A DNA stretch of 64,000 nucleotides from Muribaculaceae bacterium (GTDB lineage: Bacteria; Bacteroidota; Bacteroidia; Bacteroidales; Muribaculaceae): NCBI GenBank assembly GCA_017436845.1, contig JAFSCJ010000016.1:248001-312000 (forward strand). Direction: 5' to 3'. The notes under the pieces are model-generated. The model was given only the letters and a program-made list of their open reading frames with translations, had not been told where the DNA came from and ran no database searches. A program made the translations under genes and the position numbers. Positions 54,894 to 62,404 of the stretch are shown in pieces; within the stretch, counting starts at the first letter, position 1, and each line of letters begins with the position of its first letter.

Positions 54894-54975
54894 TCCGCAA
54901 AGATAATAAAGGTGTAGTTTATTTGAAAAAGATTTGGACTTCAAATAAAAAGGGAAGCTGTTTAGCTTCCCTGCG

Positions 54976-55048
54976 TGATCCGCCTGGGGCTCGAACCCAG
55001 GACCCCAACATTAAAAGTGTTGTGCTCTACCTGCTGAGCTAGCGAATC
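54976..55048 (-). tRNA. tRNA-Lys (anticodon UUU)
   Basis: A 73-nt cloverleaf on the minus strand. The acceptor stem GATTCGC pairs with GCGGATC (one G-T), the D arm has GCTCAGCAGGTAGAGC, the anticodon loop CTTTTAA places TTT at 55013-55015, and the T arm has GGTTCGAGCC. The discriminator base is A and CCA is not encoded. A near-ideal promoter lies at 55087-55117. Confidence 0.95.
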
Positions 55049-55086
55049 ATCCTGTTTTTAGTTGCCTTGATTTCTCAATTGCGATG

Positions 55087-55117
55087 CAAAGGTAGGGAGT
55101 TTTTTTGAACTATGCAA
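55087..55117 (-). promoter_or_regulatory. Bacteroidetes-type promoter for tRNA-Lys
   Basis: On the minus strand: TTG (complement of 55115-55117), 20-base spacer, TACCTTTG (complement of 55087-55094), about 39 bases upstream of the tRNA 5' end. Confidence 0.7.
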
Positions 55118-55252
55118 GTGTTTAAGCAAAATATTTTTGCGAATTTTTAGGCCTCTTTTTTAATGCAATGATAATGAGCATGTTTAGATTGAGTAAATTT
55201 TGTATTTTGTTCATTTGGCTTTCATTTTATTTTAGTTCCCATTGAAAATGAA

Positions 55253-55280
55253 AAATGCCCACTGAAAATAGCGGGCATTT
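55253..55280 (-). terminator. Terminator after the MFS transporter gene
   Basis: AAATGCCC (55253-55260) and GGGCATTT (55273-55280), 8 bp with a 12-base loop; reading leftward it is followed by TTCATTTTC. It is placed 21 bp past the MFS stop. Confidence 0.75.
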
Positions 55281-55301
55281 AAGGTTATTGATTATATGGT
55301 C

Positions 55302-56660
55302 TTATTTTCTTTCGGCAGATGTCTCTTTTATGATAAATACTGAGATCGCACCAATAATAAGTAATATGCCGGCAAGAACAAGCATGCGGTCTTGAGCTGC
55401 GATTTCTCCTGCCGGAGTGAGCATTGAAACACAAACGCCACCAATCATAGCTGCTATGATTTGAGGGAGACATATTGTGCCATTAAACAATCCAAGGTAT
55501 GTACCCATATTTTTGCCTGATAGTGAATTTGTTAGAATTGTAAATGGCAAAGCTAACATTGCAGCCCATGCGCAGCCTATTAGTGCATAAGAAATAAATA
55601 GTAAATATTGGTCGGCAATGTAGTATGTTGAGATAAATCCAATACCACCTAATACAAGGCTTAATGCGTAGATGAATTTGCGATTTTTGAACATTGGTAT
55701 TACAATAGCCCAAAGTACAGATCCAATAGCTTGAACGGCAAATAATACACCTACCCAGTCGCCGGCAGCTTGATATTGTTTAGATGCGACATCTAATACT
55801 TCTACGCCATCTTTTAGAATTGTTGGAGTGTCAAATGCGCTAACAGCGATAGCTCCGTTTGTGTATGTCCACATGTACATAAATGCTGCCCAGCAAAAGA
55901 ATTGAACAAGTCCAACGGTCCAGAATGTTTTTGGCGCTTTGATGAGAAGTTTAATCATGCTTGTTTTTTCTTCTTTATCGTTTTCGGAAATGCCATGATA
56001 TTCTGCATATTGTTTTGGTGGCATTTCTTTTACTGTCATCGTAGTATAAATAACACATAAAATGAGGATTATAGCGCCTATATAGAATGACCATTTAACA
56101 GAATCGGGGATTTCTCCTTCTGCTGCTACGCTTGCTATGCCTATTGCAGTAAAGATGTATGGGAATAAGTATCCTACCAAACTACCTGCATTGCATAGGA
56201 AACTTTGTATTGAATAGGCAAGTCCTTTTTGTTTTTCATTGACCATATCCCCAACCATCATCTTGAATGGTTGCATTGCCATGTTAATAGATGTGTCAAG
56301 GAACATCAATGAGATAAGACCAAAAATCATGGCTGCACTAATTGTTAATCCAAAGCTACCGGCGTTTGGAAGCATACACATTACCAATACGGCAACGAGT
56401 GCACCAATGAATAAATAAGGTATGCGACGTCCGAAGCGAGTCCAAGTGTTGTCACTCCATTTACCTACAAGTGGTTGTACTATAATTCCCATTAGTGGTG
56501 GGAGAATCCAGAAGAAACTTAAATCGTGAGGATCAGCTCCAAGAGTGGCAAATATGCGTGAGATGTTAGCACTTTGTAGCGCATATGCAATCTGAACGCC
56601 AAAGAATCCGAAACTTAAATTCCAAAGTTTCCAGAAACTTAAATCGGGTTTTGTTTTCAT
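55302..56660 (-). CDS. Major facilitator sugar transporter (SLC45/GPH-like)
   Basis: A 452-residue inner-membrane protein with twelve predicted helices. The N-terminal FWKLWNLSFGFFGVQIAYALQSANISRIF and the loop VGKWSDNTWTRFGRRIPYLF match the SLC45/glycoside-pentoside-hexuronide type of sugar importers, which in Bacteroidetes often carry maltose or other disaccharides. It probably imports sugars from glucan breakdown; this is inferred from family and from amylase/pullulanase genes in the window. It lies 29 bp downstream of nfo in one operon. Confidence 0.85.
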   Translation of the reverse strand: MKTKPDLSFWKLWNLSFGFFGVQIAYALQSANISRIFATLGADPHDLSFFWILPPLMGIIVQPLVGKWSDNTWTRFGRRIPYLFIGALVAVLVMCMLPNAGSFGLTISAAMIFGLISLMFLDTSINMAMQPFKMMVGDMVNEKQKGLAYSIQSFLCNAGSLVGYLFPYIFTAIGIASVAAEGEIPDSVKWSFYIGAIILILCVIYTTMTVKEMPPKQYAEYHGISENDKEEKTSMIKLLIKAPKTFWTVGLVQFFCWAAFMYMWTYTNGAIAVSAFDTPTILKDGVEVLDVASKQYQAAGDWVGVLFAVQAIGSVLWAIVIPMFKNRKFIYALSLVLGGIGFISTYYIADQYLLFISYALIGCAWAAMLALPFTILTNSLSGKNMGTYLGLFNGTICLPQIIAAMIGGVCVSMLTPAGEIAAQDRMLVLAGILLIIGAISVFIIKETSAERK

Positions 56661-56689
56661 ACTATGTGTTGTTATGATTATTTAATTAT

Positions 56690-57532
56690 TTATTTAACAA
56701 GTGAATATAATAGTTGGATTTCTTCTTTCCAGATTTCTTCATTTGGTGTTTCGAGAATTAATGGAATATTGTCCATGCGAGGATCATTCATTAGTAGTGA
56801 GAAGAATTCCATCCCTAACATTCCTTTGCCTAATGACTCATGACGGTCGACTTTTGACGCAAGCCCCTTTTTTGTGTCGTTAAGGTGCATTCCACTTAGA
56901 TATTTCATTCCAACAATTTCGTCAAACATTTTCCATGTTTCGTTGTACCCATCAGTTGTCGATAGGTCATATCCGGCCGCAAAAGCGTGGCATGAGTCGA
57001 TGCACACACCTACTCGAGTTTTATCTTCTACTTTGTCAATGATGTGGGCGAGTTGCTGAAATGTATGTCCGAGATTGCTACCTTGTCCAGCAGTGTTTTC
57101 AATGACAGCTTTAACTCCTATCGTTTTATCAAGTGTAATATTAATGGATTCGGCGATTCGATCAAGACAATCGTCAATGGCTATCATTTTTAAATGGCTT
57201 CCGGGGTGGAAGTTGAGCATGGTTAGCCCTAATTGTTCGCAACGTTGCATTTCATCAAGGAATGCGTCTCGAGACATTTGTAGCTTTTCCGGGTCAGGAG
57301 CGCCCAAATTAATCAAGTAGCTGTCGTGTGGCAATATGCGGTCGGGTGTATATCCCCAACGAGCACAATTTTCTTTGAATGCTTGAGCTTCTTTTTCACT
57401 GATGGGCTTGGATTGCCAACGTGATGGATTGCGGGTAAATAACGCAAAAGACTGTGCCCCTATTTCATGGGCATTTATAGGTGCTTGGCTCACTCCGCTA
57501 CCGGCAGATACGTGAGCTCCGATAAATTTCAT
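56690..57532 (-). CDS. nfo: Deoxyribonuclease IV (AP endonuclease)
   Basis: A 280-residue zinc-dependent AP endonuclease (EndoIV fold) for base excision repair. Metal-binding motifs are visible: [12 protein letters not shown] at the start, [44 protein letters not shown] and ILETPNEE near the end. Length is normal. It has an ideal promoter at 57573-57602 and is followed by the MFS gene. Confidence 0.96.
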   Translation of the reverse strand: MKFIGAHVSAGSGVSQAPINAHEIGAQSFALFTRNPSRWQSKPISEKEAQAFKENCARWGYTPDRILPHDSYLINLGAPDPEKLQMSRDAFLDEMQRCEQLGLTMLNFHPGSHLKMIAIDDCLDRIAESINITLDKTIGVKAVIENTAGQGSNLGHTFQQLAHIIDKVEDKTRVGVCIDSCHAFAAGYDLSTTDGYNETWKMFDEIVGMKYLSGMHLNDTKKGLASKVDRHESLGKGMLGMEFFSLLMNDPRMDNIPLILETPNEEIWKEEIQLLYSLVK

Positions 57533-57572
57533 TCTAATTATTGTTTATTTTACGCATTGATATTAGTCTACA

Positions 57573-57602
57573 CAAAGATAGTTTTTAATTTACAATTCAC
57601 AA
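57573..57602 (-). promoter_or_regulatory. Bacteroidetes-type promoter for nfo and the MFS gene
   Basis: On the minus strand: TTG (complement of 57600-57602), 19-base spacer, TATCTTTG (complement of 57573-57580), about 40 bases upstream of the nfo start. A rightward -7-like TACCTTTG at 57634-57641 serves the divergent methyltransferase gene. Confidence 0.7.
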
Positions 57603-57669
57603 TGCTTGATGCGAAAAATTTGACTATTTTAGTTACCTTTGTATTAAGTGTACATATTATTTTGCAAAA

Positions 57670-58431
57670 ATGGAAATTACGAATAATTTCAAAAAAATGG
57701 TGGCATCGCTTGGATCTACAAAAGGGCGTCGAGAGGAAAATTGTTTTGTTGTTGAAGGGACAAAGTGTGTCATGGATACAATTCATCATTTTACATGTCG
57801 CTATTTGCTTGCTACCTCTCAATGGATTGAAAAATATGCTAATGATATAATACAAGTAACACCTATTGAGGTTAAGCGTACTGATATGTTGCGAATGTCT
57901 CAATTAACAACTCCAACAGATGTAATTGCTGTGTATGATATCCCCAATTATATTCTGGATAGTAGTCGATTTAATGCAGATCTGACAATCGTGCTTGATA
58001 AAGTACAAGACCCGGGAAATTTGGGTACTATTATACGCATAGCTGACTGGTTTGGGATTAATACCATAATATGTAGTAACGATACTGTTGATGTATATAA
58101 TCCAAAGGTGGTTCAAGCAACGATGGGGGCGATTTCGCGAGTGCGGGTGCATTATTGTGATTTAATAGAACTAATAAATGCAAATAAAGATATACCTGTT
58201 TATGGTACATTCCTTGATGGTGATAACATGTATAACATGGATTTGTCGTCAAGAGGATTCTTGGTAATGGGGAATGAGGGACAAGGTATCTCAGAAGAAG
58301 TAGGAAAATTAGTAACACGAAGACTGTTTATCCCATCTTATCCCACAGATGTTCCGACATCTGAATCTTTGAATGTGAGTATGGCAACAGCAATTGCCGT
58401 TGCTGAGTTTAGACGAAGATTGATGAAATAA
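57670..58431 (+). CDS. TrmH/SpoU-family RNA 2'-O-methyltransferase
   Basis: A 253-residue SPOUT methyltransferase. An N-terminal substrate-binding domain (about 1-90, with ENCFVVEGTKCV) precedes the knotted domain with the three SpoU motifs: DKVQDPGNLGTIIRIADWFG, FLVMGNEGQGIS and PSYPTDVPTSESLNVSMATAIAVAEF. It methylates ribose in rRNA or tRNA; the site is unknown. radA starts 3 bp after its stop. A candidate -7 box TACCTTTG is at 57634-57641. Confidence 0.93.
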   Translation: MEITNNFKKMVASLGSTKGRREENCFVVEGTKCVMDTIHHFTCRYLLATSQWIEKYANDIIQVTPIEVKRTDMLRMSQLTTPTDVIAVYDIPNYILDSSRFNADLTIVLDKVQDPGNLGTIIRIADWFGINTIICSNDTVDVYNPKVVQATMGAISRVRVHYCDLIELINANKDIPVYGTFLDGDNMYNMDLSSRGFLVMGNEGQGISEEVGKLVTRRLFIPSYPTDVPTSESLNVSMATAIAVAEFRRRLMK

Positions 58432-58434
58432 ATT

Positions 58435-59799
58435 ATGGCAAATAAGGTAAAATCAATGTGGTATTGTAGTGAATGTGGCGCTGATTCTCCGAAATGGGAG
58501 GGGCGTTGCTCTGCATGTGGTCAATGGGGAACGATGGTTGAGGAACGAGTGTCGGCCAAAACATCAAAATCCAACTCTTCGCGATTGATAGCAAAGAGTA
58601 AGCCTCAAAAAGTTTCCGAAATTCAAGCCTTGGATGAACCAAGAATTCATATGCCCAGCGAGGAATTGAATCGTGTATTGGGAGGTGGACTTGTTGCCGG
58701 ATCATTGGTGTTGATAGGCGGGGAACCAGGTATCGGGAAATCCACACTAGTGTTGCAAAATATATTATCCATAAAAACAAAAACTATTCTGTATATTTCC
58801 GGAGAGGAAAGTGCAAGCCAATTAAAGTTGAGGGCTGATAGGATAGGGCGATTGAGTGATAATTGTTTTATAGTGTGCGAAACATCGCTTGATAATATAT
58901 TTGAGCATATAGAAACAGTTCAACCTCAAATAGTTATTGTTGATTCCATTCAGACAATAGCATCAGATTCAATAGAGTCGTCGGCTGGAAGTGTCAGCCA
59001 AGTGAGAGAATGTTCTGCTCAACTATTGAAGTATGCCAAAGAGAGTGGTGTGCCTGTGATTTTGATAGGTCATATAAATAAAGAAGGTAGTATTGCCGGA
59101 CCAAAAGTGTTGGAGCATATTGTTGATGCAGTGCTCCAGTTTGAAGGAGATCGTCATTATATGTATCGTATTTTACGCTCAATAAAAAATCGTTTTGGCA
59201 GTACATCAGAGATTGGGATATACGAGATGTACCAAAGAGGATTGCGTGAGGTTGCCAATCCTTCTGAGATGTTGCTTTCGCAGAGCGACGAAGAACTTTC
59301 TGGTGTAGCAGTTGGGGTAACTCTTGATGGGATACGCCCGTTTTTGATAGAAACACAAGCTCTTGTCAGTACGGCAGCATATGGTACTCCTCAACGCTCA
59401 GTAACAGGATTTGACGGAAAACGTATGAATATGTTGCTTGCAGTTTTGGAAAAACGCGTGGGATTTAAACTTGCACAAAAAGATGTATTCCTAAACATTG
59501 CAGGTGGATTAAAAGTAAATGACCCTGCTCTTGATTTAGCCGTAATATGTGCAATATTATCATCTAATGTTGATATGTCTATCCCTCGAGGAGTGTGTAT
59601 GTCAGGAGAAGTTGGTTTATCAGGAGAAATTCGACCCACAACGCGTATGGAACAGCGAATAATGGAAGCCGAAAAATTAGGAATGAATACTATTATTATA
59701 CCTAAAAATAATCTAAAAGGAATAGATACTTCTCGATTGAAAATTAAAATTGTTGAGGTTTCAAAAGTAGAAGAAGCATTCCGAGCGTTGTTCGGTTGA
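58435..59799 (+). CDS. radA: DNA repair protein RadA
   Basis: A 454-residue RecA-like branch-migration helicase. The zinc finger uses Cys11, Cys14, Cys25 and Cys28; Walker A is GGEPGIGKST (about 95-104); the RadA-specific KNRFGSTSE motif is present, and the C-terminal Lon-like domain has VALLE-like LAVLEKRVGF and LNIAGGLKVNDPALDLA. It acts in recombination repair, cytosolic. It follows the methyltransferase by 3 bp and ends at a strong terminator. Confidence 0.97.
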   Translation: MANKVKSMWYCSECGADSPKWEGRCSACGQWGTMVEERVSAKTSKSNSSRLIAKSKPQKVSEIQALDEPRIHMPSEELNRVLGGGLVAGSLVLIGGEPGIGKSTLVLQNILSIKTKTILYISGEESASQLKLRADRIGRLSDNCFIVCETSLDNIFEHIETVQPQIVIVDSIQTIASDSIESSAGSVSQVRECSAQLLKYAKESGVPVILIGHINKEGSIAGPKVLEHIVDAVLQFEGDRHYMYRILRSIKNRFGSTSEIGIYEMYQRGLREVANPSEMLLSQSDEELSGVAVGVTLDGIRPFLIETQALVSTAAYGTPQRSVTGFDGKRMNMLLAVLEKRVGFKLAQKDVFLNIAGGLKVNDPALDLAVICAILSSNVDMSIPRGVCMSGEVGLSGEIRPTTRMEQRIMEAEKLGMNTIIIPKNNLKGIDTSRLKIKIVEVSKVEEAFRALFG

Positions 59800-59809
59800 G
59801 ATATAATAC

Positions 59810-59835
59810 AAAAAGCCCCAATTTTGGGGCTTTTT
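59810..59835. terminator. Bidirectional terminator
   Basis: AAAAAGCCCCAA (59810-59821) and TTGGGGCTTTTT (59824-59835), 12 bp with a 2-base centre. It lies between radA and the convergent pullulanase gene. Confidence 0.9.
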
Positions 59836-59853
59836 GCTATTGATTTACTACAC

Positions 59854-61875
59854 TTATTTTGTGCGGGCGAGAATAAATGCTGAGCATGGTGCAACTGATA
59901 GTTTGCCACCTTTGCTAGTTCCAAGACCATCAGCTTTGAGTTTACCATCTTGTGCAATGATAGTCCATTCCCCTTTCTTTACTTTGACTTCAGCAACTTC
60001 GTTAGAGCCATTGAATATGAGTTTAATCTCTTTCCATGAATCTCCGTTGGCATTATCTGTAATAGAATAAGAGATTAGATTGTCTTTTGTAATTTTGTCA
60101 AATATGATGTGTTTTGCAATCTGTTCGGCTGTTGTCATGCGGAATGCCGGATGAGCTTTGCGAAGTTTTGTTAATTCGCAGTAGTAGTTGAATTGCTCAG
60201 CGTTTTTGTGTTTAAAAGTCCAGTCGATTGCGTTAACAGAGTCAGGCTTGTTATAAGTATTATGAATGCCTTTCTTGTCGCGGAAGATTTCTTCACCTGC
60301 AAACATGAATGGAGTGCCTTGCGAAGTAAATACAATTGTTTGTGCCAATCGAGCAGCACGCATCATTTCATCTTCGCTTGCTCCCTTCATTGAGACGTGC
60401 AACTTGTCAGTGAGGCTGAAATCGTCGTGGCAAGATACATAGTTTATGATTTGAGTTGGAGCGGTAGCATAGGCAAATTTTGAGTTGTTACCTTTAGAAT
60501 AATCAACTTGAGGATGAGCTGTAGAGGCAACGATACCTATTTTTACTGTTTCTTCGTTTCCCGGTTTTCCGGTGGCAAATCCGCGGTCGGTAGCATTACT
60601 GTAATGACCTTTAACAGCATCGCGAAGGTCATCACTAAATACTGCAATGCCTTCCATTTTTGCAACATTTTCTTTCAAAGCACGACGCTCAACGGGTAGG
60701 GGAGAGTCTCCACATGTCCATCCCTCTCCATATACAAATATGCGAGGGTTGACCTCTTTTAATGTTTTGGCTACTTTGGTCATAGTTTCAGTGTCATGGA
60801 TAGCCATGAGATCGAAGCGAAATCCGTCTATGTGGTATTCCTCAGCCCAATATTTAACAGAGTTTACGATGTAGTTGCGCATTTGTTCGCGTTCTGAAGC
60901 GGTTTCGTTTCCACAACCCGACGCATCGCTATAACTCCCATCTTGACGATAGCGATAATAGTATCCCGGAGCTGTCAAAGAGAAGTTAGAATCATCATTA
61001 TTGGCAGTGTGGTTATAAACAACATCCATGATAACACCTATCCCAGCATCGTGTAACGCCTTAATCATTTGTTTCATCTCAAGAATGCGAGTTGCAGGGT
61101 TGGCAGGGTTGGTAGAATAAGAGCCTTCGGGTGCATTATAGTTATATGGATCATATCCCCAATTGTATTTATTAGAAGCGAGTTGTGATTCATCTACGCT
61201 GTTGTAGTCGTAGGATGGGAGAATATGAACGTGGGTAATTCCCAATTCTTTTAAGTGGTCAATGCCGGTTTTGTCGCCAAAAACTGTACGGGTACCTTGC
61301 TCGGTGAGAGCAATGAATTTGCCTTTATTCACTATCCCAGAAGAGGGATGGATTGAAAAATCGCGGTGGTGCATTTCGTAAATGATGACATCTGTAATGC
61401 TACTTATTTCAGGACCTTTGTCATTTTCCCAACCGGCAGGATTTGTTGTTGAAAAATCAATAATCGCAGCACGACGACCATTTGTGCCAACAGCTTTAGC
61501 CCATACACCTGGAGTCTCATCAAGCCATTTGTCTTTATGGTTTATTTGGAATGTGTAAAATTTGCCATATAATTTTTCTGGAACAGAAGTTTTCCATGTA
61601 CCTTGTTCTGCTTTTACCATTTCGATGGTATCAATTGCAGTTGTGTTGCGGTCAGTATCATATATTAATACTCTGACTGCGTTTGACTCAGGGGACCATA
61701 AACGGAAATGAGTCCCCGAGTTATCAACTAAAAGTTCAAGGTCTTCTCCATTGTATGAAGGGAGTGAAGCGTAGTTTGATTCCATGCTATTATGGGCATT
61801 AGCGGTCATAGCTCCACACAACAATGTTCCGGTTAATAATGAACCGCAACAAAGGTTCATGAGGCTTATTTTCAT
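59854..61875 (-). CDS. pulA: Type I pullulanase (GH13) with signal peptide
   Basis: A 673-residue debranching enzyme. A signal peptide (1-28) precedes an N-terminal CBM48-like domain (about 50-140) and the GH13 barrel with the type I pullulanase signature YNWGYDP. Catalytic residues are Asp355 (GFRFDLM), Glu384 (YGEGW) and the aspartate in SCHDDFS. It cleaves alpha-1,6 links in pullulan, starch and glycogen limit dextrins. Export suggests action in the periplasm or at the surface, complementing the alpha-amylase at 22.5-24.0 kb. A short secreted-protein gene lies upstream on the same strand. Confidence 0.93.
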   Translation of the reverse strand: MKISLMNLCCGSLLTGTLLCGAMTANAHNSMESNYASLPSYNGEDLELLVDNSGTHFRLWSPESNAVRVLIYDTDRNTTAIDTIEMVKAEQGTWKTSVPEKLYGKFYTFQINHKDKWLDETPGVWAKAVGTNGRRAAIIDFSTTNPAGWENDKGPEISSITDVIIYEMHHRDFSIHPSSGIVNKGKFIALTEQGTRTVFGDKTGIDHLKELGITHVHILPSYDYNSVDESQLASNKYNWGYDPYNYNAPEGSYSTNPANPATRILEMKQMIKALHDAGIGVIMDVVYNHTANNDDSNFSLTAPGYYYRYRQDGSYSDASGCGNETASEREQMRNYIVNSVKYWAEEYHIDGFRFDLMAIHDTETMTKVAKTLKEVNPRIFVYGEGWTCGDSPLPVERRALKENVAKMEGIAVFSDDLRDAVKGHYSNATDRGFATGKPGNEETVKIGIVASTAHPQVDYSKGNNSKFAYATAPTQIINYVSCHDDFSLTDKLHVSMKGASEDEMMRAARLAQTIVFTSQGTPFMFAGEEIFRDKKGIHNTYNKPDSVNAIDWTFKHKNAEQFNYYCELTKLRKAHPAFRMTTAEQIAKHIIFDKITKDNLISYSITDNANGDSWKEIKLIFNGSNEVAEVKVKKGEWTIIAQDGKLKADGLGTSKGGKLSVAPCSAFILARTK

Positions 61876-61947
61876 TAGTTTAAAATTAAATAGGTATATA
61901 AATATTCAGTATGATATATCGTCTCTTTATCTTAAAATATAAATCGC

Positions 61948-62262
61948 TTATCTGACGATTGCTTGCTTAGACCATTGCTCGCATTTTACAATGTAATAAC
62001 CTTTAGGTAGTTCAATAATTGTTTTCCCTGATGATACTGTAACGGTTTTGATTATTTGTCCGGTTATCGAATAAATGTAAAATTTAATGGTCTTATCTTC
62101 AGGCGCAGAAAGTGTAATACAACCTGTGGATGTTGAAATCGAAGGTTGTTCAATTAATGAAGATGTGATATTCTCATCGGTAGAATTTGGCGTGTCGTTA
62201 TTAGTCGCTCCAATATATAGAACTCCCATAAACACAATTACTGAGACAATTAATTTCTTCAT
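61948..62262 (-). CDS. Tiny secreted protein with a type IX-tail-like domain
   Basis: A protein of about 104 residues (ATG 62262, MKKLIVSV; 62271 would sit almost at the predicted transcription start). A signal peptide (1-19) and a 30-residue acidic/serine linker are followed by a domain with FYIYSITGQIIKTVTV...YYIVKCEQWSKQAIVR, the pattern of the type IX sorting domain or the related DUF6383. There is no cargo domain, so it looks like a tail on its own. It has its own promoter at 62280-62310. Function unknown; it could be a remnant, or a small cell-surface factor. Confidence 0.7.
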   Translation of the reverse strand: MKKLIVSVIVFMGVLYIGATNNDTPNSTDENITSSLIEQPSISTSTGCITLSAPEDKTIKFYIYSITGQIIKTVTVSSGKTIIELPKGYYIVKCEQWSKQAIVR

Positions 62263-62279
62263 TGATAACATATTTATAA

Positions 62280-62310
62280 CAAAGATATTGATTATCCTTC
62301 AGATGCCCAA
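62280..62310 (-). promoter_or_regulatory. Bacteroidetes-type promoter for the tiny secreted protein
   Basis: On the minus strand: TTG (complement of 62308-62310), 20-base spacer, TATCTTTG (complement of 62280-62287). It places the transcription start near 62273. Confidence 0.6.
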
Positions 62311-62348
62311 ATATTTTTGCATAAATTTATAAATATGATAAAATATCG

Positions 62349-62378
62349 TTGTTAATTAAGAAATAATGAGTATATTTG
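62349..62378 (+). promoter_or_regulatory. Bacteroidetes-type promoter for the capD-like gene
   Basis: TTG at 62349-62351, a 19-base spacer, TATATTTG at 62371-62378. Transcription would start near 62385, 20 bases ahead of ATG 62405, which supports that ATG as the start. Confidence 0.65.
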
Positions 62379-62404
62379 TTTTATTGTTGTCAAAGCAAAA
62401 GTTT

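Noticed and set aside
54898..54905. TATCTTTG on the minus strand as promoter of the DUF2461 gene
   Set aside because: It lies 4 bp from the ATG and has no TTG at 19-20 bases, so it is probably chance.
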